Source of the DNA: Acidovorax sp. GBBC 1281
Lineage (GTDB): Bacteria > Pseudomonadota > Gammaproteobacteria > Burkholderiales > Burkholderiaceae_C
Assembly (NCBI RefSeq): GCF_028473645.1
Contig: NZ_CP097269.1
Span: 2,808,001 to 2,872,000, forward strand
DNA: 64,000 nucleotides
Reading direction: 5' to 3'
Positions 56,995 to 64,000 of this stretch are shown here, piece by piece. How positions within the stretch are numbered: position 1 is the first letter of the stretch; each line of letters begins with the position of its first letter. The translations under genes and the position numbers were made by a program. The notes beneath the pieces are model-generated. The model had not been told where the DNA came from. It ran no database searches and saw nothing but the letters and a program-made list of their open reading frames with translations.

Positions 56995-59282
56995 AGAACC
57001 ACGCGGTCCTGGAGGCGCTGCTGCGCCCTCCCATCGAGTTGTGGAGCGTGGCCATGGCCTGGGGCGTTGCCCTGGTGGCGGTCGTCGCGCCGTGGGCCCT
57101 GATGATGCCGCCCCTGCTGGGCTGGGTGGCGGCATTGATCGCGTTCGGCTTTGGCTACAAGCGCCTGCGCCAGGCGCTGCAGATCCTGCGCTACCAGCAC
57201 TTCATGAAGTACTACAAGGTCACCCGCATCTCGCCCTCCAAGATTCCGGTAGGCAAGGACGAGTATTACCTGGGCGAGGGCTTCGAGTGGACGCAACTGC
57301 ACACCCAGCGCAAGCGGGATGCCACGCGCACGGAAGCAGAGCCGTTCGTGAAGCCCAGCGCAACAGAGGTTGCCATGCGCCGCTGGGGCACGAAGCTCAA
57401 CGAGGACATGCAGGCGAAGCTGCGCAAGAATCCCTCCGAGCCCACCTTGCTCGTGCGCGCCCTCGCGGGCGCCCTGGCCAGCGAGGCCTGGTTCAATCCC
57501 CTGCGCTCTTATCCTGACCTGGGCGGCTCGCCCATCCTGCACGGCGTGGGTGCGCTGCAGGAAGGCCCTGTCAAGATGCGCCAGTCCTCGCGCTCCGGCC
57601 ACATGATCGTCATGGGCACCACGCGCGTGGGCAAGACGCGCATGCTGGAGATGTTCGCCACCCAGGACATCCACGCCGGCCACGTGACCATCGTGATCGA
57701 TCCCAAGGGTGACGCGGAATTGATGCTGCGCCTGTATGCGGAAAGCTCCCGCGCAGGCCGTCTGGACCAGTTCTACCTGTTCCATCTGGGCTACCCCGAG
57801 ATTTCCGCGCGATACAACGGTATCGGCAATTTCGCGCGCATCACCGAGGTGGCCACGCGCGCGACCAATGCCCTGCCGTCCTCCGGCAACTCGGCCGCGT
57901 TCAAAGAGTTCTCCTGGCGCTTCACCAACATCGTGGCGCAGGCCCAGGTGGCGCTCGGGCGCGTGCCGACCTACGAGACGCTGCTCAAAGACGTGACCGG
58001 CATCGACGGGCTGTTCATGGACTACGCCCGGATGATCTTCACGCGCCTGGCAAAACAAGGTCAACACACCGACTGGGAGAAGCGGGTCGCCGCCCTCGAA
58101 GCGGTCGTGGGCACAAGGGGCGGGCCGGCCATCTTGCGCAGCCTGGCGGACCGCTCCCCGGACCTGGTGGCCATGTTCCAGTGGATCAAGGACTCCAAGG
58201 TCGAGGACACGGTATTGCGAGGCCTGGCCGCCGCGTTCAGCTACGAGCGCTCCTTCTACGAGAAGATCATCGCCAGCCTCGGGCCGTTCCTGGAAAAGCT
58301 CACCACCGGAGCCGTGGGCAAGCTGATCTCCCCGGACTACTTCGATGCCAGCGACAAGCGGCCGGTCTTCGACTGGATGACCGTCATGCGCCAGGGCGGC
58401 ATCGTCTATGTGGGCCTGGATGCCCTGTCCGACTCGGTGGTGTCCTCGGCAGTGGGCAATTCCATGCTGGCCGACCTCGTGAGCGTGGGCGGCAAGCTCT
58501 ACAAGACCGGGCTCGATCCGCACCACCCGGATGGCAAGCTGCAACTGCCCACCGTGTGCTGCCACTTCGATGAGGTCAATGAGATCGCAGGCCCCGAATT
58601 CGTACCCATGGTCAACAAGCTGGGCGGGTCGGGCTTTCGGATCACGGCCTACACGCAGTCGATGTTTGACATCGAGGCGCGCGTGGGCGACAAAGCCAAG
58701 GCCGGGCAGATCCTGGACAACTTCAATCACCTGGTGATGTTGCGGGTGCGTTCGGTCACCACGGCCAACCTGCTGGCCGAGCAGGTGCCGCAAGTGGAGG
58801 TCGTGCACCTCACGCCCATGTCCGGCGTCACCGACACGGCGGCGCAGGGCACGGGCGTGGACTTCACGTCCCGCAACGACGACATCGTGACCACCACCAA
58901 GGTGGCGATGATCGAGGCGGCCGACCTTCTGAGCTTGCCGCAGGGCCAGGCGTTCGCGCTGCTGGAGGGCAACCGGCGCTTCAAGATTCGCATCCCGCTG
59001 GCGGACTCCACCAACGATCCGTTCGTTCCCGAGTCGCTCAATAAGGTGGCCAGCGACATGCGCAACCGCTACCGCACCAGCGAGCAATGGGCCAAGGAGA
59101 CGGACTGGATGGGCGACTGGATGGCCGCGCAGCCGTTGGGCGCTGCGGCCGCGGACCTGATCGCCACCGACCTGGCGCAGGAGGACTCGGATGCAGGCGA
59201 AGACGGTGTGGATGCAACGGGGGCAAGCGAAGCCGCGATGACCGGCACGGCCCTGGGCCAGATCATGAGGCACGGATCATGA
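56991..59282 (+). CDS. traD: Conjugative coupling ATPase, TraD of the SXT/PFGI type
   Basis: The 763-aa protein has two N-terminal membrane helices (about residues 20-58), then the coupling-protein ATPase with Walker A GTTRVGKTRM near residue 210, Walker B VTIVIDPKGD near 232 and a conserved GFRITAYTQSMFDIEA region. It links the relaxosome to the secretion channel and drives DNA export. The length and motifs agree with SXT-type TraD. All motifs are intact. Overlap with the upstream stop indicates coupling. Confidence 0.92.
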   Translation: MKNHAVLEALLRPPIELWSVAMAWGVALVAVVAPWALMMPPLLGWVAALIAFGFGYKRLRQALQILRYQHFMKYYKVTRISPSKIPVGKDEYYLGEGFEWTQLHTQRKRDATRTEAEPFVKPSATEVAMRRWGTKLNEDMQAKLRKNPSEPTLLVRALAGALASEAWFNPLRSYPDLGGSPILHGVGALQEGPVKMRQSSRSGHMIVMGTTRVGKTRMLEMFATQDIHAGHVTIVIDPKGDAELMLRLYAESSRAGRLDQFYLFHLGYPEISARYNGIGNFARITEVATRATNALPSSGNSAAFKEFSWRFTNIVAQAQVALGRVPTYETLLKDVTGIDGLFMDYARMIFTRLAKQGQHTDWEKRVAALEAVVGTRGGPAILRSLADRSPDLVAMFQWIKDSKVEDTVLRGLAAAFSYERSFYEKIIASLGPFLEKLTTGAVGKLISPDYFDASDKRPVFDWMTVMRQGGIVYVGLDALSDSVVSSAVGNSMLADLVSVGGKLYKTGLDPHHPDGKLQLPTVCCHFDEVNEIAGPEFVPMVNKLGGSGFRITAYTQSMFDIEARVGDKAKAGQILDNFNHLVMLRVRSVTTANLLAEQVPQVEVVHLTPMSGVTDTAAQGTGVDFTSRNDDIVTTTKVAMIEAADLLSLPQGQAFALLEGNRRFKIRIPLADSTNDPFVPESLNKVASDMRNRYRTSEQWAKETDWMGDWMAAQPLGAAAADLIATDLAQEDSDAGEDGVDATGASEAAMTGTALGQIMRHGS

Positions 59283-59292
59283 AGGAGCTGCC

Positions 59293-60087
59293 ATGAGCGA
59301 CGCGCCTCCCAAGGGACCGGTGCGCCCCCGCACGCGCGGCCCCGTCGAACTCGTGCTGGAGATCGGCATCGGCCTGACCTTCGTGGCGTTGTTCTCCTGG
59401 TTCGTGGGCATCCTCATCGAGATCGGCGGGATGTACCTGCTGTGGAAGGACGAGGGGGAGGTCCATGCACGCACGCTGGTGGAGCAGGACCTGGGATACA
59501 TCGCCGCGGCACCGCGCAGCCTCCTGGTGCCCGACACGGTGGCGTTTTCCCGGCAGATCGTGCGATGGGTGCAGATTCCCTACGAGCGGCTCGGCGTGCT
59601 GCGCTGGTATGCGCGCTTCAACGGTCCGCAGGCGGCGCCTGAGCCCACGCCATCGCACGCCACCGCCGCAGTCGGTGGCAATCCGCGCGAGGGCAGTCCC
59701 TTGTCCAAGGGTGTGGGCCAGGTCAGCCGCTCCATGGGCAAGCTCCTGTCGCAATGGGCGCTGGTCTCGATGTACGTCGCGCAGGACGTGCTGCTGCGCA
59801 TGTCGGTGGCGCTCTTCGCCCTGCCCGCCTTCGTCCTCGCCTGCCTGGTGGGGGCCGTCGATGGCCTGGTGCGCCGCGACCTGCGCCGCTGGGGCGGCGG
59901 GCGGGAAAGCTCCTTCGTCTATCACCACGCCAAGCGCTACACCGCCTGGTCGCTCACCGGCGGCTTCGGCCTGTATCTCACCTGGCCCTTCGGCGGCTTC
60001 AACCCCGCCTACATGGTCCTCGTCTTCACCGTCCTCGTCGCCGCCACCCTCTCGACCACCGTGGCGGCTTTCAAGAAATATGTCTGA
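59293..60087 (+). CDS. Integrating conjugative element membrane protein, PFL_4697 (TIGR03747) family
   Basis: The 264-aa protein has a helix near residues 17-37 (LVLEIGIGLTFVALFSWFVGI) and two or three helices in the last third (MSVALFALPAFVLACLVGAVDGL; YMVLVFTVLVAATLSTTVAAF). The HAKRYTAWSLTGGFGLYLTWPFGG segment is typical of the family. It sits in the inner membrane next to the coupling protein. It starts 10 bp after the traD stop with GAAGGAG-like purines before the ATG. Confidence 0.8.
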   Translation: MSDAPPKGPVRPRTRGPVELVLEIGIGLTFVALFSWFVGILIEIGGMYLLWKDEGEVHARTLVEQDLGYIAAAPRSLLVPDTVAFSRQIVRWVQIPYERLGVLRWYARFNGPQAAPEPTPSHATAAVGGNPREGSPLSKGVGQVSRSMGKLLSQWALVSMYVAQDVLLRMSVALFALPAFVLACLVGAVDGLVRRDLRRWGGGRESSFVYHHAKRYTAWSLTGGFGLYLTWPFGGFNPAYMVLVFTVLVAATLSTTVAAFKKYV

Positions 60088-60103
60088 ACCCATCAGGAGA
60101 ACC

Positions 60104-60445
60104 ATGATGCAATCCCCGCCCTCCCACGAAACCGGCCAACGCTGCCGCAGCGCCTGGCTGATCGCCCTGCTGCTGGCGGCGGGCGCGGCCGCAACCGCTC
60201 CCGCGCACGCCAGCGACGAGGACACCGAGCGTGAGCACCTGGCGCGCATCGCGCACGAGATCGAGCGCGTGCAGGCCATGGTGGCCACCGCCGCGCAGGA
60301 TGCGCCCACCGGCCAGCGCGTCAAGTTCCGCTACGACTGGCTGGCCAGCGACTTGCAGATGCTGCGCGAGGGCATCGAGCGGCACACCGACACCCCTCGC
60401 CAGCCGCGGCCCGTGGCGCCGCTGCGCGGCGACTACCGCCAGTGA
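60104..60445 (+). CDS. RAQPRD family conjugative element protein
   Basis: The 113-aa precursor has a signal peptide (AWLIALLLAAGAAATAPAHA) and the family end: RVKFRYDWLASDLQMLREGI, then the PRQPRPVAPLRGDYRQ tail that gives the family its name. It is likely periplasmic. CAGGAGA lies before the double ATG, so the start could be 60104 or 60107. Confidence 0.85.
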   Translation: MMQSPPSHETGQRCRSAWLIALLLAAGAAATAPAHASDEDTEREHLARIAHEIERVQAMVATAAQDAPTGQRVKFRYDWLASDLQMLREGIERHTDTPRQPRPVAPLRGDYRQ

Positions 60446-60458
60446 GTCAGGTGACGCC

Positions 60459-60689
60459 ATGAACCAGACCATGCGCGAGGCCTTCCGCACCGGCTCGGGC
60501 GCCGATCCCGCAGCCTTCAAGACCACGCTCACGCTCATCGTGAGCGCCGTGGTCCTGACCTTCTTCGCCTGGATCGTGCTGCAACTCATGGATGCCTACC
60601 GCCACGAGCGCATCACCGCGGTGCAGGCCACCGTCGCCGGCGTCAAGGCCATGGTGCTGCTCTCGCTCGTCTTCTACGTCGTCGTCTAG
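60459..60689 (+). CDS. Conjugative element membrane protein, PFL_4701 (TIGR03758/DUF3262) family
   Basis: The 76-aa protein has two membrane helices, near residues 24-44 (LTLIVSAVVLTFFAWIVLQLM) and 60-76 (VAGVKAMVLLSLVFYVVV), and ADPAAFKTTLTL before the first. It is a small pilus-assembly partner in these modules. The gap from the RAQPRD gene is 13 bp. Confidence 0.78.
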   Translation: MNQTMREAFRTGSGADPAAFKTTLTLIVSAVVLTFFAWIVLQLMDAYRHERITAVQATVAGVKAMVLLSLVFYVVV

Positions 60690-60765
60690 CCGCGACCGTT
60701 GCCTCACGGACATTGCTTCGCCCATGCCCATCACTCCAAAAACGTTCACAGAAGGAACCATTCCC

Positions 60766-61182
60766 ATGCCATCGTCCCGACTTCAACGCCTGCAGGCGCT
60801 CGCCCGCAACACCCTGTCCCTCGCCCGGGACCGTGCAGCCCGTGCATTGCTCGCTCCTGCCGTGGCCCTGATCTGCACTCCCGCCCTGGCAGCGCTGCCC
60901 ACCATGCCCAAGCCCGGCGAGGCCATCGGCGGCGGCACGGTCGCCGAGGGCGACTGGCTGGGCAACATGGGGGCCTTGATGAAGGCCGGCCTCATCATTC
61001 TCGGCCTCATCATCGTGGGCTATGGATTCATCCATGTCGTTGCCGGTGCGATCGCGAAATGGCGCGCCTACACCGCGGGTAAAGCGGAAAAAGCCGACCT
61101 GGTGGAGTATTTCATCATGGCCGGCGTACTCGGTGGGTTCATGGTGATCATGGTGACCTACGCGCTGGAAACCATCAAGTGA
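60766..61182 (+). CDS. Conjugative element pilin-like membrane protein, PFL_4702 (TIGR03745) family
   Basis: The 138-aa protein has a long N-terminal leader ending in LAALPTMPKPGEAIGG, then two membrane helices: LMKAGLIILGLIIVGYGFIHVVAGAI and YFIMAGVLGGFMVIMVTYAL. Its architecture matches TraA/VirB2-like pilin precursors. AGAAGGAACC lies before the ATG at 60766. A stretch between the helices is basic (KWRAYTAGKAEKADLVE). Confidence 0.8.
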   Translation: MPSSRLQRLQALARNTLSLARDRAARALLAPAVALICTPALAALPTMPKPGEAIGGGTVAEGDWLGNMGALMKAGLIILGLIIVGYGFIHVVAGAIAKWRAYTAGKAEKADLVEYFIMAGVLGGFMVIMVTYALETIK

Positions 61183-61200
61183 ACCGGCAAGTCGCGCTGA

Positions 61201-61692
61201 ATGCCCCGCACTCCCGACAGTCATCCAGACGCACCGCAGCACTTTGCAGCTTCGCGCGGGGCCCCGCTGACCGCTCACGTGAACGTCGAGCCGTCGATCT
61301 TCAACGGGATGACCACGACCGAGGCCAAGGTGATCGCAGCCGCGGCACTCGCTGCCTGTCTGTTCATGGGCGCCATCGTCACCGCGTTCACGGGCCTGTG
61401 GCAGGTCATGCTGATGCTCGCGATCTTCGGGCCGATGGCGGTGCTGTGGTTCTCCTCGACCTGGCTGGCCCGCATCAAGCGCGGCCGGCCCGATGGCTAC
61501 TACACCCAGTACCTGCACCTGTGGGCCGCTCGCCGGGGATGGGTCCGGTGCCGCTTCATCGGGCACGAGGGCTGGTGGGACCTGGGGCGCTCCTTCGAGG
61601 GTTCCCTCGCCTCTTCCTTGCGGCCACCGAGGGAGGTGCGCAGGGATTCGCACGGCCAGTCCCATGCCGACACACATCACCGACCGGATTGA
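61201..61692 (+). CDS. Conjugative element membrane protein, TIGR03750/DUF3487 family
   Basis: The 163-aa protein has two helices in the middle (AKVIAAAALAACLFMGAIVTAF and VMLMLAIFGPMAVLWFSSTWL), a basic loop IKRGRPDGYYTQYLHLW and a C-terminal part with GWVRCRFIGHEGWWDLGRS, the family hallmark. It resembles VirB3/TraL-like components. The start at 61201 directly follows a purine-poor stretch; GTG alternatives are possible. Confidence 0.78.
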   Translation: MPRTPDSHPDAPQHFAASRGAPLTAHVNVEPSIFNGMTTTEAKVIAAAALAACLFMGAIVTAFTGLWQVMLMLAIFGPMAVLWFSSTWLARIKRGRPDGYYTQYLHLWAARRGWVRCRFIGHEGWWDLGRSFEGSLASSLRPPREVRRDSHGQSHADTHHRPD

Positions 61693-61721
61693 TCCGCCCG
61701 ATCAACTGAGCCACCGACACC

Positions 61722-62537
61722 ATGAATCCCTACCTCGACGCCCTGGCCTCGGCCCGGGCACAGAACGCCACACTGCGCCACGCGATCCTCATCGTCGCCG
61801 CCATGGGCGCCCTGGGCATGTACTACGCCCACTCCATGCCCAAGAACCTGGACCTGCACCTGGCGCCCAACGTCAAGGCCGGCGACAGCGTGCACGTGGA
61901 GAGCGGCAACGCGCCCGTGCCCGACACCAACGTCTATGGCTTCGCGTACTACCTCTGGCAGCAGGTCAACCGCTGGCAGGCCGATGGCGCCAAGGACTAT
62001 GGCTCGCAGATCTTCGCCCTGCAAGCCTTCGTGACGCCGGCCTGCCGGGCCCAGCTCGAAGCGGACATGCAGTCGCGCTACAACAGCGGCGAGTTGCGCT
62101 CGCGCACGCGGCAGATGACCGAGATTCCCGGCTTCGGCTACTCCAGCGCGCGCGTGGTCGCGGACGGCCCTGATGCCTGGACCGTGCTGCTGGACATGCA
62201 GCTCATGGAGAGTTTCCGGGGCCAGCCCGTCAAGGATGCGTTCATCCGCTACCCGCTGCGCATCGTCCGCTACGACGTGGACCGCGAGAAGAATCCCTGG
62301 CGCATGGCCATCGACTGCTACGGCGCCAACCGTCCGGCGCGCCTGGAGATGAGCGAGGTGCAGGCGGTGCGCAGCGGCCAGGCCGCGCCCAAGCTGCCCA
62401 CCACCCTCACGCCCGCGGCCTTGCCGCGCACGGCCGACCAGCGCGTGGACCCCAACAGTCCTCAGGCCACGCCCCTGCAGGCCGAGGGCGGCGCTTCGCC
62501 CTCCGCATCCACCCCTTCGTCCCCTGCCCCCCAATGA
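61722..62537 (+). CDS. Conjugative element protein, PFL_4703 (TIGR03746/DUF2895) family
   Basis: The 271-aa protein has an N-terminal helix (LRHAILIVAAMGALGMYYAH, residues 18-37) and a periplasmic NTF2-like domain with GFAYYLWQQVNRWQADGAKDYG and RYPLRIVRYDVDREKNPWRM, as in VirB8/TraE-type assembly factors. The tail is Ala/Pro-rich. Its stop overlaps the next gene start as ATGA. Confidence 0.82.
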   Translation: MNPYLDALASARAQNATLRHAILIVAAMGALGMYYAHSMPKNLDLHLAPNVKAGDSVHVESGNAPVPDTNVYGFAYYLWQQVNRWQADGAKDYGSQIFALQAFVTPACRAQLEADMQSRYNSGELRSRTRQMTEIPGFGYSSARVVADGPDAWTVLLDMQLMESFRGQPVKDAFIRYPLRIVRYDVDREKNPWRMAIDCYGANRPARLEMSEVQAVRSGQAAPKLPTTLTPAALPRTADQRVDPNSPQATPLQAEGGASPSASTPSSPAPQ

Positions 62538-63643
62538 TGGTCCACCACACCATGACCCGACTCCTGTTCCGACGCCCCGTGCTGGCCGCGGTTGCTGCCG
62601 CCTCAATGCTGCCCTGCCTGCCGCAGGCGCAGGAGGTCCGCCAGCTCTCCCTGGCCAACGTTCCACCGGACATGATCGATGCCGGGCCGCAAGGCAGTGC
62701 GCAAGGGGGCGGCAAGCCCGCCGGCAGGAACGATGTCGACCTTGGACAGGATCTGTCTCCCGAGGGGACCAGCCCGCAGCCTGGGTCCGTGGGAGCCGCC
62801 TCGCCCGCGCGGGCGGCCGCCCAGGCGGCACGCGCAGGGAGTTCCTCGGCTGCTCGCACTCGCCGCCCACCCGCCACGGGTGCCACCGCCCGTGCCGGCG
62901 TGGAGCGCGCGGTCTTCGAGCGGGCGCCCATCGCCGTGCCCCTGCCCGTGGGCCGTGAGCGGCTCATCACGCTGCCGGCGCCCGCCGCCCTGCATGTCCC
63001 GCGCGACATGGAGTCGGTGGCGCGCCTGGAGGTGATCGACCGCACCCTGTATGCCACCGCCCTCGTCCCCTTCACCACCTTGCGCATCGTCGCGGAACTG
63101 GTGGACAGCGGGCAGCAGATTCCGATGGATCTCGTTGCGGGCGAGAGTACGGCTTCGGCCACGTCCGAGCTGGAGGTGTTCGTGGTCGAAGCGGGCAAGG
63201 CTTCCGGCCCTGCGGCAACCGCCACCGGTGCCGCGGCAGGGGGCGCAGCCGTCGCCAAGGAGGCCGAGCCGGAGCAGCCCGCGGCCGACATGGTGCAGCT
63301 CACCCGCTACGCAGCCCGGATGCTCTATGCCCCACGCCGCCTAGCCTACGACCTGCCCGGCGTGCGCCAGGTGGAGGTGGGCACGCAGCCCGTCACCGGC
63401 CTGCTGCGTGGCGCCCGGGTGGAGGCCGCGCCCCTGGGCCAATGGCGCTCGGGCAACCTGTACGTGACGGCCGTGCGCGTGACCAACCGCGCCAGGACGC
63501 CCCTGGAGTTGCCTTTGGAGGACATCCGGGGACGCTGGATCTCCGCGACCGCGCAGCACGGACGCATCGGCCCGGCCGGCAGCGACTGGGACACCACCGC
63601 CCTGTACCTGGTGTGCGAGCGCGCCTTCGAGGCTTGTCTTTAA
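62534..63643 (+). CDS. Conjugative element protein, PFL_4704 (TIGR03749/DUF3438) family
   Basis: The 369-aa precursor has a signal segment (LAAVAAASMLPCLPQAQ), a low-complexity Ala/Gly/Pro stretch (about residues 50-120) and a C-terminal beta-rich domain with RYAARMLYAPRRLAYDLPGV, VEAAPLGQWRSGNLYVTAVRVTNR and EDIRGRWISATAQHG. It is analogous to TraK/VirB9-like secretin-associated factors. The frame ends with YLVCERAFEACL. A small unrelated gene follows before the next conserved member. Confidence 0.82.
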   Translation: MMVHHTMTRLLFRRPVLAAVAAASMLPCLPQAQEVRQLSLANVPPDMIDAGPQGSAQGGGKPAGRNDVDLGQDLSPEGTSPQPGSVGAASPARAAAQAARAGSSSAARTRRPPATGATARAGVERAVFERAPIAVPLPVGRERLITLPAPAALHVPRDMESVARLEVIDRTLYATALVPFTTLRIVAELVDSGQQIPMDLVAGESTASATSELEVFVVEAGKASGPAATATGAAAGGAAVAKEAEPEQPAADMVQLTRYAARMLYAPRRLAYDLPGVRQVEVGTQPVTGLLRGARVEAAPLGQWRSGNLYVTAVRVTNRARTPLELPLEDIRGRWISATAQHGRIGPAGSDWDTTALYLVCERAFEACL

Positions 63644-63709
63644 CGGAATTCGGCATGCACTTGCTCACGCATTTGCTGCTTTGCTAATTGAAGGGTACGA
63701 GCGATTTTT

Positions 63710-63922
63710 ATGACTCCAAAGAACAGACTGCTCAGGGATGACAGGGCTATCAAGATGGGCTACAGCGCAGACAAGCGCAAGCGCAAAAACCAGCATCGCG
63801 TGAATGCAAAGCAGCTACTGCGCGAAGCTGGATTCTTTGCCCAAGGCGGGCAACGCGGCACCACGATGCACCAGGTTGCCAAGTGGCATCTGGACCAAGC
63901 GCGCATGCTCGCCCGGTCTTGA
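63710..63922 (+). CDS. 70-aa basic hypothetical protein within the transfer operon
   Basis: The protein is strongly basic (SADKRKRKNQHRVNAKQLLREAG), with no membrane segment or recognised domain. It lies between two conserved transfer genes where most elements have none, and its base composition is lower in GC. It looks like a small late insertion, perhaps a nucleic-acid-binding accessory. A purine-rich AAGGGTACGAG lies upstream of the ATG. Confidence 0.5.
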   Translation: MTPKNRLLRDDRAIKMGYSADKRKRKNQHRVNAKQLLREAGFFAQGGQRGTTMHQVAKWHLDQARMLARS

Positions 63923-63936
63923 CGCAAGGCAAGACG

Positions 63937-64000
63937 ATGGCCACCACCAGCAACAAACTCATTCCCGTCCTGGGCACCGTCGGTGCCGCTGTCATCATCG
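63937..64000 (+). CDS. Conjugative element protein, PFL_4705 (TIGR03752)-like, N-terminal fragment
   Basis: Only 21 codons are visible: MATTSNKLIPVLGTVGAAVII, a short basic start followed by a membrane helix. Position after the PFL_4704-like gene and the N-terminal LLPVL-type pattern suit the PFL_4705/TraB family. The window end cuts it, so the assignment is provisional. Confidence 0.55.
   Translation, partial: MATTSNKLIPVLGTVGAAVII

Larger units (their letters stand above)
52430..64000 (+). mobile_element. Integrative conjugative element, conjugation module (PFGI-1 class), continues past the window
   Basis: From pilL to the truncated gene at 63937 the order matches the conserved core of PFGI-1/ICEclc-type elements: PilL, a linker gene, PFL_4693-like, lytic transglycosylase, PFL_4695-like, TraD coupling protein, PFL_4697-like, RAQPRD, PFL_4701-like, PFL_4702-like, PFL_4703-like and PFL_4704-like proteins. 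No integrase, attachment site, topB, ssb or parA homologue is visible to the left, where the element meets an IS copy and the cycA gene. The left border is set by content and is uncertain. Codon use in the module is as GC-rich as the chromosome. Confidence 0.85.

Noticed and set aside
63655..63687. Ten-codon Leu-rich peptide MHLLTHLLLC before the 70-aa gene
   Set aside because: It resembles an attenuation leader but no hairpin pair or amino-acid gene follows, and its SD is poor.

Overview
The window is GC-rich chromosomal DNA of a betaproteobacterium, most likely a Comamonadaceae member of the Acidovorax/Paracidovorax group. Support comes from the phaC-phaA-phaB polyester locus, smc-zipA-ligA synteny, a plus-inducible-promoter (PIP) box of the HrpX/HrpB type in front of a candidate type III effector, and a PFGI-1-class integrative conjugative element (ICE). 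No rRNA, tRNA or CRISPR array was recognised. All functional calls are from reading; no database search was run.

Layout. 1-4740: end of a PilT/PilU ATPase, dapE, prmB and an ABC-F ATPase. 5084-9129: PHB synthesis genes on the minus strand. 9263-13521: pgeF, a zeta-class GST isomerase facing a fumarylacetoacetate-hydrolase-family gene, a Nudix hydrolase and a PheC-like binding protein. 13709-14460: an orphan Tae4-type amidase effector with a coupled small membrane protein. 14555-25275: class A PBP, ligA, a frameshifted hypothetical, zipA, smc and a YnfA-family protein. 25352-36920: a CHASE/PAS/GGDEF/EAL protein, small membrane and VOC proteins, an iron-linked DUF3649-PepSY-DUF3325 cluster behind a Fur-like box, an anion permease and an ABC exporter. 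37053-44707: a broken flavin reductase with an Rrf2 regulator, an acetyltransferase, hipA/hipB, a carboxypeptidase G2-like peptidase, a scrambled LysR gene, an NTF2-like protein and metR. 44816-50893: metE, the PIP-box effector candidate, an EF-hand protein and a cycA-like permease cut by a stop codon. 51301-52363: an IS5-family element. 52430-64000: the conjugation module of an ICE, from pilL through traD and pilus-assembly genes into a gene cut by the window end.

The most unusual signal is a family of ~57-bp interspersed repeats (606, 9910, 24886, 39134; hairpin-only copies at 17182 and 36591). All carry a 5-bp stem with a 7-nt loop of the form GCTAT-N7-RTAGY. Two copies lie inside the essential gene dapE and inside pgeF, in the same orientation and the same reading frame, and add a related peptide (AQSxLGHxAIKxV) to both proteins. 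This recalls Rickettsia palindromic elements. The second main result is a PIP box, TTCGC-N15-TTCGC, followed at 30 nt by a YANNNT -10 motif, 69 bp before a Ser/Pro/acidic-repeat protein.

Four genes carry disruptions: a 1-nt loss at about 19630, a 7-nt tandem duplication at 37304, paired shifts in a LysR gene, and TGA for probable TGG in cycA. These are either real decay or assembly errors; raw reads would decide.
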